A stretch of 64,000 bases of DNA from Vicinamibacterales bacterium (GTDB lineage Bacteria; Acidobacteriota; Vicinamibacteria; Vicinamibacterales; 2-12-FULL-66-21), in NCBI GenBank assembly GCA_035699745.1, contig DASSPH010000005.1, positions 58,483-122,482 of the forward strand. Direction: 5' to 3'. Both the position numbers and the translations under genes were made by a program. The number at the start of each line of letters is the position of its first letter. The stretch's first letter is position 1. The notes below the pieces were generated by a model that saw only the letters and a program-made list of their open reading frames with translations, ran no database searches and was not told where the DNA came from. Of this stretch, positions 1-11,337 are shown piece by piece.

Positions 1-798
1 GACGACGGGGGGCCTCTCAATTCCGCCGACTCGCTCGCGGTGCGCATCGACGGCATTCGCCCGCTGCTGGCGGCGGCCGAGAAGACGCTGACGCAGGAGA
101 CGCCCCCTTCCGGCACGCGGCTGCCGGTGGAAGGAGAGGCGCTCTTCCCGGACGATCCGCTGCGCGAGGCGGCCGCGAAGCGGAAGGGACCGCTCGGTCC
201 GTACCGCATCAGCGCCGAGAACTTCGACGTCAGCGTGATCACGCCGCTGCTGACGTTCGCGGCGCGTCATCAGGGCGGCGAACGGGCGCCGGCGCGCGGC
301 GGCGCCATGGAATCGCGCGATCTCGCCGAGCTGGAAGCCAGGCGCCGGGCGCTGCAGGAGTTCGGCAACTGGTGGGACTACGTGCGGCGCGATCCGCCGG
401 TGCTGATGATCCGCGCCACGCCGAAGATGGTCGAACCCTTCTGGAAAACGGTGCTGCGCGGCGCCGCGCAGTCGCAAGGGATGTCGCTCCCGCCGATCAA
501 GCAGATCAAGGCCGGCTTCGCCCGGATGCGGCTCGCCTGCGGCGGCGCCGAGGTGACGCCGATCCATCCGTTCAAGATCGAGCACCGTCTCGGTGAGAGC
601 GAAGCCGTGTACGAGGGCTTCTACGTCTACGATCCCGCGGCGATCGGGCCGCAGTGCGGAACGGTGACGCTGACGCTGTACTCGGACAAGGCGCCGGACA
701 AAGGGGACGCGCGGCCGGTCGACGCGAAGATCCTGGGACAGATCCACGAGGACTTCGCGCCGTACCGGGCCGCGGCGAAGGCCGGAAGGATTCCGTGA
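1..798 (+). CDS. Hypothetical protein, 5' end outside the window
   Basis: The frame is open from the first base, so the true start lies upstream; a GTG at 40 is only an internal candidate. The visible part is about 265 residues, rich in charged and proline residues, with no transmembrane segment. The C-terminal half reads as a compact beta-rich domain (residues such as HPFKIEHRLGESEAVYEGFY, then a run of short beta segments). I do not recognise the family. Its stop codon overlaps the GTG start of the downstream AI-2E permease by four bases, so the two are probably co-transcribed and translationally coupled. No function is proposed. Confidence 0.7.
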   Translation, partial: DDGGPLNSADSLAVRIDGIRPLLAAAEKTLTQETPPSGTRLPVEGEALFPDDPLREAAAKRKGPLGPYRISAENFDVSVITPLLTFAARHQGGERAPARGGAMESRDLAELEARRRALQEFGNWWDYVRRDPPVLMIRATPKMVEPFWKTVLRGAAQSQGMSLPPIKQIKAGFARMRLACGGAEVTPIHPFKIEHRLGESEAVYEGFYVYDPAAIGPQCGTVTLTLYSDKAPDKGDARPVDAKILGQIHEDFAPYRAAAKAGRIP

Positions 799-1787
799 TT
801 CTGCGACTGGTCGAGGGAACCGGCGTCCTCCTGCTGCTGTCGGTGTTCCTCGCCTACGTGCTGGCGCCCGCGCTGCCGCCGATCCGGCGCCGCATCCGCA
901 TCGGCCGCCGCCGCCGTCCGATCTCCGACGCCGCCGCGATCCTGGTCGTCTACTTCGCGGTCCTGCTGCCCGGCGCGCTGGTCTGGCGCAAGGCGGAGCC
1001 GGCGCTCAGGCACTGGATCGACGTCACCGCGCCGACGACGGTGGATCGCCTGTTCGCGGGGGATTCGGTCGGACCGATCGAACGGGCATTCGCGCCGCTG
1101 CCGCGGCCGCTGCGGACGAGGCTGACGCGGGCCGGCGTCGCGGTCGCGGATGCGATCGAGCACAGCGCGCGCGGCACGCTCGCCGAGCTGATCACCGCGG
1201 CGCGCTACGCCGCATGGCTCGGCGTCACGCCGGTGGTGGCGTTCCTGCTGCTCACCGGCGCGCCGGTGTTCCAGCGCTCGGCGCTGCGCGTGCTGCCGCA
1301 CGGCCACCTGCAGTGGCGGTTCGAGGAATACCTCCGCGACGTGAACAGCGCGCTGGCCGGCTACGTCCGCGCCCAGGCCGGCGCCGGCATCATCGTCGGG
1401 GCGATGTGCGTGCTCGGATTCCTGCTGCTGGGAACGCCATCGGCGGTCTCGCTCGGCGTGCTCGCCGGCATCCTCGAGCTGGTGCCGGCCATCGGTCCGC
1501 TGACGGTGCTGCTCATCGCCGCGTCACAGGCCGACCGCGTGCTTCCCGTGGTCCTGTTCCTCGGCGTGCTGCGCGTCGCGCAGGACTACGTGGTGTATCC
1601 GCGCCTGATCCGCCACGGCATGCACCTCTCGACGATCGTCGTCATCGTGACGGTGTGGACCGGCGCCGTGCTGGCCGGGGCCGCCGGCGTGGTGATCGCC
1701 ATCCCCGCCGCGGGGTTCCTCTCCGTGAGCCTGCGCCATTGGCGGGAATACCGGGAGATCGAGCGGCTGGTAGCCACGGTCAAGTAA
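795..1787 (+). CDS. AI-2E family transporter (PerM/YdiK-like permease)
   Basis: Protein of 330 residues in which hydrophobic helices occupy most of the length. The C-terminal part shows the hallmarks of the AI-2E exporter/permease family: GILELVPAIGPL (a glycine/proline-rich helix hairpin) followed by a YVVYPRLIRHGMHLS segment and a final helix pair. Family members export small molecules or ions across the inner membrane; the substrate here cannot be read from sequence. I chose the GTG at 795 because a GGAAGGA ribosome binding site ends at 790 and the start overlaps the preceding stop (GTGA). A longer in-frame ORF from 654 would overlap the upstream gene heavily and is unlikely. Confidence 0.88.
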   Translation: MILRLVEGTGVLLLLSVFLAYVLAPALPPIRRRIRIGRRRRPISDAAAILVVYFAVLLPGALVWRKAEPALRHWIDVTAPTTVDRLFAGDSVGPIERAFAPLPRPLRTRLTRAGVAVADAIEHSARGTLAELITAARYAAWLGVTPVVAFLLLTGAPVFQRSALRVLPHGHLQWRFEEYLRDVNSALAGYVRAQAGAGIIVGAMCVLGFLLLGTPSAVSLGVLAGILELVPAIGPLTVLLIAASQADRVLPVVLFLGVLRVAQDYVVYPRLIRHGMHLSTIVVIVTVWTGAVLAGAAGVVIAIPAAGFLSVSLRHWREYREIERLVATVK

Positions 1788-1790
1788 GCA

Positions 1791-1899
1791 GTGCGCAGTG
1801 CGCGGTGCGCGGTGCGCGGTGCGCGGTGCGCGGTGCGCGGTGCGTAGTGCGTAGTGCGTAGTGCGTAGTGGGTAGTGGGTAGTGCGTAGTGGGTAGTGC
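1791..1899. repeat. Heptamer tandem repeat array (15 units)
   Basis: Fifteen consecutive 7-bp units fill the space between two convergent genes: one GTGCGCA, six GTGCGCG, four GTGCGTA, then mixed GTGGGTA/GTGCGTA, ending in a partial GTGC. The period is exact across 105 bases. Variants are clustered (GTGCGCG units first, GTGCGTA units later), as expected from slippage or unequal exchange. It lies just after the AI-2E gene and just past the stop codon of ilvA on the other strand. Similar 7-bp arrays of different sequence occur at 51269 and 62286. Confidence 0.97.
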
Positions 1900-1902
1900 T
1901 GC

Positions 1903-3408
1903 TTACGTCAAGAAACGCCGGTACGCGTCGTTGTTTTCGTCCAGGCGGTAGCGATAGCCGAGGCCTGACAGGAACGACTCGAAGGCGGCGTGTTCCGCGG
2001 CGGGGACTTCGAACGCGGCGAGGACGCGGCCGAAGTCGGCGCCGTGGTTGCGGTAGTGGAACAGGCTGATGTTCCAGCGGCCGCCCAGCGCGTCGAGGAA
2101 CTGCAGCAGGGCGCCGGGACGCTCGGGGAACTCGAACCGGCAGACGCGCTCCGCGGCGACGTCGGGGGCGCGGCCGCCCACCATGTGGCGGACGTGCAGC
2201 TTCGCCATCTCGTTGCCCGAGAGATCCGCCGTCTCGTACCCGAGCTCGCGCAGGCGCGCCGCCAGGGCTTCACCCTCGCCGTGCGATCGCGTCGCCACGC
2301 CCACGAAGATCTCCGCGCGCTGGCGTCCGCTCAGGCGGTAGTTGAACTCGGTGACGACGCGGGCCCCGAGCGCGGCGCAGAACGCGCGGAACGCCCCCGG
2401 CCGCTCGGGAATCGTCACCGCGAGCAGCGCCTCCCGGCCTTCGCCCAGCTCGGCCCGCTCGGCGACGAAGCGCAGGCGATCGAAATTCATGTTCGCGCCG
2501 CTGAGCACGGCGCAGAAGCGGCGGCCGCGCACCTGGCTGGATTCGATGTAGGACTTCAGCCCCGCCACCGCCAGCGCCCCCGCCGGCTCGACGATCGTGC
2601 GCGTGTCGTCGAACACGTCCTTGATCGCCGCGCAGATCTCGTCGTTGTCGACCCGGACGATCGTGCGCACCGCGTCGCGGACGATCGGGAACGTCGCCGC
2701 GCCGACCTGCTGCACCGCCACCCCGTCCGCGAACAGCCCGACGTCGTCCAGCCGCACGCGGGAGCCGCTGGCCAGCGACTGCGCCATGGCGTCGGCGTCC
2801 ACCGGCTCGACGCCGATCACGTCCACCTCGGGGCGGACCGCCTTCACGTACGCGGCAATGCCGGCAATCAGACCGCCGCCGCCGACCGGGACGAACACCG
2901 CGTTCAGGTCGGGCTCCTGCCGCAGCAGCTCGAGCCCCACCGTGCCCTGCCCGGCGATCACGATCGGATCGTCGAACGGATGAATGAACACGAGACCCTG
3001 CCCCGCGGCGAGCGATTCGGCGTGCTGCTGCGCCTCCGAGTAGCGATCCCCGGCGAGCACCACTTCGGCGCCCAGCGCCTTCACCGCATCGACCTTGATC
3101 TCGGGGGTCGTGCGCGGCATCACGATCACCGCGCGGATGCCGAGCCGGCCGGCCGAATAGGCGACCCCCTGTGCGTGATTGCCGGCGCTGGCGGCGATCA
3201 CGCCGCGGCTGCGCTCGTCGGGCGACAGCCGCGCCATGCGGTTGTAGGCGCCGCGGATCTTGAAGCTGAAGATCGGCTGCAGATCCTCGCGCTTCAGCAG
3301 CACCTCGTTGCCGAACCGGCGCGACAGCCGCGGCGCCGGATCGAGCGGCGTTTCCCTCGCCACGTCATAGACGCGGCTCGTCAGGATGTCGCGCAGCAGC
3401 GTGTCCAT
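1903..3408 (-). CDS. ilvA: Threonine ammonia-lyase, biosynthetic (threonine deaminase)
   Basis: PLP enzyme converting L-threonine to 2-oxobutanoate plus ammonia, the first committed step of isoleucine synthesis. At 501 residues it matches the long biosynthetic form (about 510). The N-terminal catalytic domain carries the PLP lysine at K50 in FSFKIRGAYN, the SAGNHAQGVA substrate loop and the phosphate-binding PVGGGGLIAG loop near residue 175. After about residue 320 come two ACT-like regulatory domains (each beginning with a PERPGA or PERPGALLQF segment), the site of isoleucine/valine control in this family. The two ACT-like domains separate it from the short catabolic TdcB type. It stands alone here, without other ilv genes. 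Confidence 0.96.
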   Translation of the reverse strand: MDTLLRDILTSRVYDVARETPLDPAPRLSRRFGNEVLLKREDLQPIFSFKIRGAYNRMARLSPDERSRGVIAASAGNHAQGVAYSAGRLGIRAVIVMPRTTPEIKVDAVKALGAEVVLAGDRYSEAQQHAESLAAGQGLVFIHPFDDPIVIAGQGTVGLELLRQEPDLNAVFVPVGGGGLIAGIAAYVKAVRPEVDVIGVEPVDADAMAQSLASGSRVRLDDVGLFADGVAVQQVGAATFPIVRDAVRTIVRVDNDEICAAIKDVFDDTRTIVEPAGALAVAGLKSYIESSQVRGRRFCAVLSGANMNFDRLRFVAERAELGEGREALLAVTIPERPGAFRAFCAALGARVVTEFNYRLSGRQRAEIFVGVATRSHGEGEALAARLRELGYETADLSGNEMAKLHVRHMVGGRAPDVAAERVCRFEFPERPGALLQFLDALGGRWNISLFHYRNHGADFGRVLAAFEVPAAEHAAFESFLSGLGYRYRLDENNDAYRRFLT

Positions 3409-3418
3409 CGAAGGCGTC

Positions 3419-4159
3419 CTACTCCGGCTCCCGGATGTCGATCTCGTGCGTGTCCGCGGCCCGGATGTAGCGATCCGCCCAGCCCGCCGCTTCGTCGATC
3501 GACGCCGCCAGCACGACGACGTAGCCGCCGATCAGCTCTTTCGTCTCGGCGAACGGGCCGTCCACCATCACGACGCCGTTGCGGGTGTTGGTGAGGCGGC
3601 GGCCGCGTCGGCTCGGCTTCAGCGTCTCGCTCGCCAGGTGAACCCCGCTGCGCGAAGCCCCGTCGATCAGCCGCGACAGGCGCGAGCGCTGATCCGCGGT
3701 CGGCGCGAGGCCCGCCTCGGTCTCCGGCGTGGCCTTGCGCAGGATCATGTAGCGGCGCGTCTCGATCGCCGCAGGACGCTCGGCCATGCCGATATCCCAC
3801 GGTTCGGTCACCGGCCGGATGTCGACCTCGCCGTCGCCGAGGATCGCCGCCTGTTCGGCCGCGAAGTCGATGGCGGCGTCGATCGACGGCGTGCGCAGGA
3901 TGCTGAATCCCGCCGGAAGCTCGTTGGTGCCGGGGACGAACGGCCCTGGCGCGATCGTCCGCTCGCCGCCGCGGAAGGTGACCCGCACCCCCTCGGCGCT
4001 CGAGCGAAGCCCCTCGCCCGCCAGCATCGCGTTCTTCGCCATCAGGTCGACGATCATCGATCCGACGCGCCCGACCAGCTCCGGGCTGGGAAGACCGCCG
4101 CCTTCGTAATAGGCGTTCGTCTTGTGCATGAGGATGTAGCGCGTGCGCGTGCCGCTCAT
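3419..4159 (-). CDS. YciI-like protein with two YCII domains
   Basis: Protein of 246 residues made of two tandem YCII-related ferredoxin-like domains, each beginning with a YILMHK or YMILRK strand. The second ends with the typical DGPFAETKELIGGY segment, shared with the DGPFAE-type YCII proteins found beside ECF sigma factors. No enzymatic role is established for most of this family. The ATG at 4159 is chosen because it overlaps the stop of the DoxX-like gene by four bases (ATGA); the same frame extends further upstream but only as a shadow of the DoxX-like gene. The pair is likely one transcription unit. Confidence 0.87.
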   Translation of the reverse strand: MSGTRTRYILMHKTNAYYEGGGLPSPELVGRVGSMIVDLMAKNAMLAGEGLRSSAEGVRVTFRGGERTIAPGPFVPGTNELPAGFSILRTPSIDAAIDFAAEQAAILGDGEVDIRPVTEPWDIGMAERPAAIETRRYMILRKATPETEAGLAPTADQRSRLSRLIDGASRSGVHLASETLKPSRRGRRLTNTRNGVVMVDGPFAETKELIGGYVVVLAASIDEAAGWADRYIRAADTHEIDIREPE

Positions 4160-4548
4160 TCGCCCCTCCGCAGCGGCAGGAAGGCGCGCAGCCGCGCATC
4201 GCGCAGAATCAGTCCGCCCCACAGCATCGCCGCGACGTAGGTCGGGAACAGCGCGTGCGAGAACAGCGGGTGGGCGACACGGACGTGCGTCGCGACCGCG
4301 CCGCCGAGATAGCCGGTCAGCAGCAGCGCGCCGAGCACCGCCGTTCGCGGCACGAGATATACGAGCACACAGGTGAGCAGGGTCACGCCGAGCGGAAAGA
4401 TGACGCTCACAGGGTATCCCAGGCTGACCGTCCCTTCGATGACCGGCTGCACCCGCAGCAGCTTGCCAATGCTGTCGACGATGAGAAACGCCACCGCCAA
4501 CCCGCTGATCACCCGCCCCGTCCAGATTCCGGCTTTGCTTGTCTGCAT
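4156..4548 (-). CDS. DoxX-like integral membrane protein
   Basis: Small membrane protein (130 residues) with four predicted helices: residues about 10-28, 45-64, 70-88 and 100-116. The pattern, with the N-terminal TGRVISGL...LIVDSIGKLLR stretch, matches the DoxX-like (DoxX_2) family often found beside YCII or DinB proteins and ECF sigma factors. The biochemical role is not established. It is translationally coupled to the downstream YciI-like gene. About 100 bases separate its start from the DinB gene, enough for its own promoter, though I see no convincing site. Confidence 0.83.
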   Translation of the reverse strand: MQTSKAGIWTGRVISGLAVAFLIVDSIGKLLRVQPVIEGTVSLGYPVSVIFPLGVTLLTCVLVYLVPRTAVLGALLLTGYLGGAVATHVRVAHPLFSHALFPTYVAAMLWGGLILRDARLRAFLPLRRGE

Positions 4549-4651
4549 ATCGAACCTCCACCCGCTGGTCGAGCGGGCGGAAACTCGATCGACAAATTCC
4601 GAAATGATTGGAACAAAAGCGCTTAGTCCGTGCAGTCCGCGGCCCGTGGCC

Positions 4652-5161
4652 TCAGAACCGCTGGTCGTCCGCGGACGGTCCGTAAATCGACGGCACCTTG
4701 ATGTCGTTCAGGCGCAGATAGACGGTGAGCTGGCCGCGGTGATGCGACAGGTGCATCAGCGAGTCGCGCAGCACCACGTGGCGCGGCGCCTCCATCACGA
4801 CCTTGCCGGCCGCCTTGAGCCGCCACGGCGTCATCAGGTGCGCGTCGGTCGTGTTCTGCAGCGCCCGGCGCGCGCCGGCGAAGCCCTCGTCCATTGCCTT
4901 GACCAGCGCGTCGGCGGTGTCGAACGTCTGCGCGAACTTCGACGGCGTGCCGGACGGGGGCTGCAGGTCGAACTCGTCCTGCTCGATCGTCATCGTCAGC
5001 CACGAGGGCATCATGGCGACGAGCGACGACAGGTAGCCGAGCGGCATCGACTTGGGATGCGGCTTCCAGTCGCCGCGCCCTTCGGGGACCGCCGCGAGCG
5101 CGCGCCGGGTCAGCGGCGCCTCGCGATCGATGTCGGCGATGAACAGGTCGGTCAGCGTCAC
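4652..5161 (-). CDS. DinB/YfiT-like putative metalloenzyme
   Basis: Four-helix-bundle protein of about 169 residues. The C-terminal RDSLMHLSHHRGQLTVYLR segment is the diagnostic DinB-like helix with the HxxxHRGQ metal ligands; a third ligand is expected in the N-terminal helix. DinB-fold proteins include bacillithiol and mycothiol transferases, but many, like this one, have no known substrate. I chose the GTG at 5161 over the longer ATG start at 5254 because a clean GGAGG lies five bases upstream of it. Its neighbours (DoxX-like and YciI-like) are a common companion set of small cytosolic and membrane proteins. Confidence 0.85.
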   Translation of the reverse strand: MTLTDLFIADIDREAPLTRRALAAVPEGRGDWKPHPKSMPLGYLSSLVAMMPSWLTMTIEQDEFDLQPPSGTPSKFAQTFDTADALVKAMDEGFAGARRALQNTTDAHLMTPWRLKAAGKVVMEAPRHVVLRDSLMHLSHHRGQLTVYLRLNDIKVPSIYGPSADDQRF

Positions 5162-5289
5162 TCCAGCCTCCGTCCGAAAACCCGCAGCGAGGACACGTTG
5201 TCCTTCCGGCTGCCGCGCGTATGCCCATCCCTGGAGTCTGCGCCGCCCCCGCAAGAGGTGTCAACGTCGTCCGTCGGCGGACCGATCCG

Positions 5290-5709
5290 TCAGAACCGGA
5301 CCGCGAGTCTGACGCCGCGCTCACGCCGTGCGATCGCGGGGACGACGGCCACTTTCTGCCGCGAGCCGCCGCGGGCCCGATCGATCAGGTATCCCACGGC
5401 CGCGCCTCCCGCGGCGCCAATACCCGCCGCCGCGTACGGCGCCCACGCCTCGAGGTCGTTTTCACAGCCGGCGCCGCAGCGACCCGAGAGGATTGCGAAA
5501 AGGGTCCCCATGCCGGCCGCGCCGACGAGCGCGCCGATCGCCGCCCCGTTCGCGTTCGAATCCCTCGGGGCTGGCGGGGTGGGCTGAGCAAACGTCGCCC
5601 GCGCCGCCGCCTCACGGATTGACGGGCGCGTCTGCGCGCCGGCGGCCGCCGCCGCTGACAGAACGACCAGGACCATTGCCGCCGCCGTCCGTATCCAGGC
5701 TGTCTTCAT
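5290..5709 (-). CDS. Exported glycine-zipper membrane protein
   Basis: Protein of 139 residues. It begins with a signal peptide (MKTAWIRTAAAMVLVVLSAA, ending AGAQ), followed by a polar stretch and two glycine/alanine-rich hydrophobic helices, near residues 53-72 (GAAIGALVGAAGMGTLFAIL) and 88-107 (AAAGIGAAGGAAVGYLID), separated by a CGAGC loop with two cysteines. This is a glycine-zipper layout typical of small envelope proteins; no specific function can be given. The ATG at 5709 has a GGAAGGAG ribosome binding site. The same frame extends upstream without a supported start. Confidence 0.75.
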   Translation of the reverse strand: MKTAWIRTAAAMVLVVLSAAAAAGAQTRPSIREAAARATFAQPTPPAPRDSNANGAAIGALVGAAGMGTLFAILSGRCGAGCENDLEAWAPYAAAGIGAAGGAAVGYLIDRARGGSRQKVAVVPAIARRERGVRLAVRF

Positions 5710-5758
5710 TGCCGGACTCCTTCCCGGGGAAAGGCGTGAAGCGCGGCGAACCCGGCGC

Positions 5759-6346
5759 TCATGCCGCAGCGGTGACGACCAGCGCGCTGCACGTGCGGCC
5801 GGCGCTGCGCCGGTACGCGTGCGGCAGGGTCGCATCGAAATACATCGAGTCTCCCGCTGCGAGTTCGTGCTCGTCGCCGGCAATCGCTATCGCCAGCGTG
5901 CCGCTGAGCACGTAGATGAATTCCACGCCCGGGTGTGCGTGCGGACGCAGGTTGTCCCTGGTCGGCGGCAGGAACTCGGCGAGATAGGAATCGAAGCGCC
6001 GCTCCGTGGCGGCGAAGTCGAGCGACTCGAAGCGATAGGCGGGATGCTGTCCGGGGCGGTCCGGGAGCTTGACGCGCTGCTCCTTGCGGATGACGGCGAT
6101 CAGCGGCTTCTCGCGGGCTCCGGCGAAGAAGTACTCGAGGCCGACGCTGAACACCAGCGCGATGCGGAGCAGCGTCGGCAGCGTGGGATAGAGGCGGCCG
6201 CGCTCGATCTTCGAGAGCATCGCCGGCGAGAGCCCGGTGTGCCGGCCGAGCTCCACCAGCCCCATCTTCTTCTTCAACCGCAGCGCCCGCACCTTCGCGC
6301 CGATGCCGTAGCCCTGGAGTCCTTGATTCAGCGTCGCCGAGAGCAT
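5759..6346 (-). CDS. XRE-family transcriptional regulator with C-terminal cupin
   Basis: Protein of 195 residues with a two-domain layout. Residues about 15-72 form an XRE helix-turn-helix (LGRHTGLSPAMLSKIERGRLYPTLPTLLRIA). Residues about 105-190 form a small cupin (HAHPGVEFIYVLSGTLAIAI, then AAGDSMYFDATLPHAYRR), whose histidines could bind a metal or small ligand. Proteins of this shape (PuuR/SutR type) usually repress nearby catabolic or stress genes in response to a ligand. It is divergent from the fasciclin gene, with 144 bases between the two coding starts, so the intergenic region probably holds its operator. The ligand is unknown. Confidence 0.9.
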   Translation of the reverse strand: MLSATLNQGLQGYGIGAKVRALRLKKKMGLVELGRHTGLSPAMLSKIERGRLYPTLPTLLRIALVFSVGLEYFFAGAREKPLIAVIRKEQRVKLPDRPGQHPAYRFESLDFAATERRFDSYLAEFLPPTRDNLRPHAHPGVEFIYVLSGTLAIAIAGDEHELAAGDSMYFDATLPHAYRRSAGRTCSALVVTAAA

Positions 6347-6490
6347 GAGTGAAGCTCCGTTTTCCTGTGATGCACAAACCCGCGCCGTTTTGTCGCGACG
6401 CGAACACGACTTTGTGTCCGCCGCCCAATTTTACTCTGAATCAAGTTACTGTGAATGGCAGTTAACACGACGACAGGAGACATGACACTC

Positions 6491-6982
6491 ATGAAGAAGA
6501 CGTTCGCCATCGCCGCCACCGCGCTGACCCTCATGCTCGGCGCCGCCACCACCACCACCGCCCGGGCGGACAAGGACATCGTCGACACCGCCGTGGCCGC
6601 GGGATCGTTCAAGACCCTCGCCGCCGCCCTCGAGGCCGCGGATCTGGTCGGGACCCTGAAAGGGGCCGGACCCTTCACCGTGTTCGCGCCGACCGACGAG
6701 GCGTTCGCGAAGCTGCCCGCCGGCACGGTCGAGAACCTGCTCAAGCCCGAGAACAAGGCGAAGCTGCAGCGGATCCTCAAGTACCACGTCGTCGCCGGCA
6801 AGGTGATGGCGGCGGACGTGGCCAGGATGAAGACCGCCAGGGCCGTCAGCGGCGATACGCTGGCGGTCTCCGCGAAGAACGGTGCGGTCATGATCGACAA
6901 CGCCAGGGTGGCGAAGGCCGACATCGCCGCGAGCAACGGCGTCATCCACGTGATCGACACGGTGATCCTGCCGAAGAACTAG
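6491..6982 (+). CDS. Secreted fasciclin (FAS1) domain protein
   Basis: Protein of 163 residues: an N-terminal signal peptide ([20 protein letters not shown], cleaved near TARADKD) and a single FAS1 domain from about residue 30 to the end. The two FAS1 signatures are clear: [17 protein letters not shown] and the terminal [13 protein letters not shown]. Such small secreted FAS1 proteins are thought to act in cell adhesion. AGGAG at 6475-6479 lies 11 bases before the ATG at 6491 and only two before an in-frame ATG at 6482, so the start could be either; the signal-peptide start at 6491 reads best. It may be controlled by the divergent XRE-cupin regulator. Confidence 0.92.
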   Translation: MKKTFAIAATALTLMLGAATTTTARADKDIVDTAVAAGSFKTLAAALEAADLVGTLKGAGPFTVFAPTDEAFAKLPAGTVENLLKPENKAKLQRILKYHVVAGKVMAADVARMKTARAVSGDTLAVSAKNGAVMIDNARVAKADIAASNGVIHVIDTVILPKN

Positions 6983-7001
6983 GCGTGTAGAATCGGCGGC
7001 G

Positions 7002-8206
7002 TTGCCGACGCTGCCGATCGACTCCGCTCGCGACAGGCCCGCTGCCGGGCGCGTGCTCGCGCTCGACGCCTTCCGCGGCTTCGTCATGCTGCTGATGCTG
7101 GCGGAGGCGTTGCGGCTGTGGACGCTGCACGCGGCGTTTCCCGGCAGCCGGTTCTGGGCGCTGGTCGCCTACAACACCGAGCACGTCCCCTGGCAGGGCT
7201 GCTCGCTGCACGATCTGATTCAGCCGGCGTTCTCGTTCCTGGTCGGCGCGGCGCTGCCGTTCTCGATCGCCGCGCGCCAGGGGCGGGGGCAGCGCCGCGG
7301 CGTGATGCTCGCGCACGCGGTGTGGCGCAGCATCGCGCTGATCTTCCTCGGCATCTTCCTGCGATCGCTGGATCGATCGCGCACCTACTGGACGTTCGAG
7401 GACACGCTCACCCAGATCGGCCTCGGCTACACGTTTCTGTTCCTTCTGGCGTTCGCGTCGATCAGGACCCAGGCGGCGGCGTTCGCGGCGCTGCTGATCG
7501 GCCACTGGCTCGCGTTCGTCCTCTATCGGCTGCCGCCGCCGGACTTCGATTACCGCGCCGTCGGCGTCCCTGCCGACTGGCCGCACCTGTATTCCGGGTT
7601 CCTCGCCCACTTCAACAAGAACTCGAACGTCGCCTGGGCGTTCGACACCTGGTTCCTCAACCTGTTTCCGCGCCTCGAGCCGTTCCGCTTCAATCGCGGC
7701 GGCTGGTCCACGCTCAGCTTCATCCCGACGCTGGCGACGATGATCCTCGGGCTGTGGTGCGGGGAGTGGCTGAAATCGGCGCGGGATGCGCGCGGCAAGC
7801 TCAAAGGGCTGGTCGCGGCCGGCGTGGCGCTCGCGCTCGCCGGCCTGGTGCTGCAGTGGCTGCACGTGGTGCCGATCGTCAAACGGATCTGGACCGCGTC
7901 GTACACGCTCTACAGCGGCGGACTGGTCATCCTGATGCTCGCCGGCTTCTACTTCGCGACCGAGCTGCGGGGATGGCGGCGGTGGGTCTTTCCGCTGGTG
8001 GTGATCGGCGCGAACTCGATTGCCGTCTACGTCATGAGCTGGACGCTCGAGGAGCCGATCACCCGCGCGCTCGTCCGTCATCTCGGCCCGGCGCCGTTCG
8101 CGTTGCTCGGTCCCCCCTTCGAGCCGGTCCTGAGAGGGGCGGCGGTCGTCGCCGTCTTCTGGCTGATCCTCTGGTGGATGTACCGGCGGCGGATCTTCCT
8201 GAAGAT

Positions 8207-8210
<4 letters not shown>
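7002..8210 (+). CDS. DUF5009 / heparan-alpha-glucosaminide acetyltransferase-like membrane protein
   Basis: Integral membrane protein of 402 residues with about 10-11 hydrophobic helices. The N-terminus has LALDAFRGFVMLLML, and the first loop has HVPWQGCSLHDLIQPAFSFLVGAALPFS, the signature of the DUF5009/HGSNAT-like acyltransferase family (the lysosomal enzyme acetylates terminal glucosamine using acetyl-CoA across the membrane). A role in acetylating cell-surface sugars is inferred from the family only. The TTG at 7002 is the best start; a TAGAAT hexamer at 6988-6993 suggests the transcript may begin almost at the start codon. Its TAG stop overlaps the convergent kinase gene's stop. Confidence 0.84.
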
Positions 8211-10693
<2,483 letters not shown>

Positions 10694-10731
10694 GGCCGGT
10701 CCCTTCGTTGATTACGCGCCGTTCCGCGGTT

Positions 10732-11316
10732 TCACGGGTCAGCCTGTCCGGTCAGCTCGCGGTACAACCAGCCTTTCGCCAGCGCCCACTCCCGTTTCAC
10801 GGTCGCGGGGGAGATGCCGGCGACCTCCGCCGTTTCTTCGACGGTGAGTCCGCCGAAGAACCGCAATTCGACGATCCGCGCCTGCTCCGGATCCAGGGCC
10901 TCGAGCTTGCGGAGCGCCGCATCCAGCGCGAGCGCGTCGACGGCGTCGACGGTGACGGGTTGGGGCAGCGCCGGGACGTCGTCGAGCGGCACCGCCATCG
11001 CGCCGCCGCCGTGCCGGACGCGCCGATCGCGGCGCGCGTTGTCGACGAGGATGCGGCGCATCATCGTGGCGGCGATGGCGAAGAAATGGGCGCGGCTCTG
11101 CCAGTCGACGTCGCGCTGCCCGACGAGTTTCAGGTACGCCTCGCTGACCAGCGCGGTCGTCTGGAGCGCGCCGACGCGCCACTCGCGCGCCATGTGCCGC
11201 GAGGCGATGACGTGCAGCTCTTCGTAGACCAGCGGCATCAGCCGCTCGAGCGCGTCCTGGCGGCCGCTCCGCCACTCCTGCAGCAGACGGGTGACGTCTT
11301 CCGCGTGAGAGCCCAT
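10732..11316 (-). CDS. ECF-like RNA polymerase sigma factor (X6 family, acidobacterial type)
   Basis: Protein of 194 residues with sigma region 2 (ALERLMPLVYEELHVIASRH; RAHFFAIAATMMRRILVDNA) and region 4 (PEQARIVELRFFGGLTVEE, then the helix-turn-helix GISPATVKREWALAKGWL). The segment TTALVSEAYLKL between them is diagnostic of the Sig-70_X6 family abundant in Acidobacteria and Planctomycetes. These sigma factors usually lack a classical anti-sigma gene and are paired with a Ser/Thr kinase, as here. The likely logic is that the downstream kinase senses an envelope signal and controls this sigma factor by phosphorylation; that is inference from the pairing. No target promoter was identified. Confidence 0.94.
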   Translation of the reverse strand: MGSHAEDVTRLLQEWRSGRQDALERLMPLVYEELHVIASRHMAREWRVGALQTTALVSEAYLKLVGQRDVDWQSRAHFFAIAATMMRRILVDNARRDRRVRHGGGAMAVPLDDVPALPQPVTVDAVDALALDAALRKLEALDPEQARIVELRFFGGLTVEETAEVAGISPATVKREWALAKGWLYRELTGQADP

Positions 11317-11337
11317 GGGTGGGGCGAAGAATACAAT

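Noticed and set aside
654..794. Longer N-terminus for the AI-2E permease
   Set aside because: It would overlap the upstream gene by more than 140 bases and gives a hydrophilic Arg/Gly-rich extension; GTG at 795 has a ribosome binding site.
6373..6416. CACAAA...TTTGTG inverted repeat between the XRE-cupin and fasciclin genes as an operator
   Set aside because: Only six bases match, with a 32-base spacer; too weak to claim, although an operator somewhere in this gap is likely.
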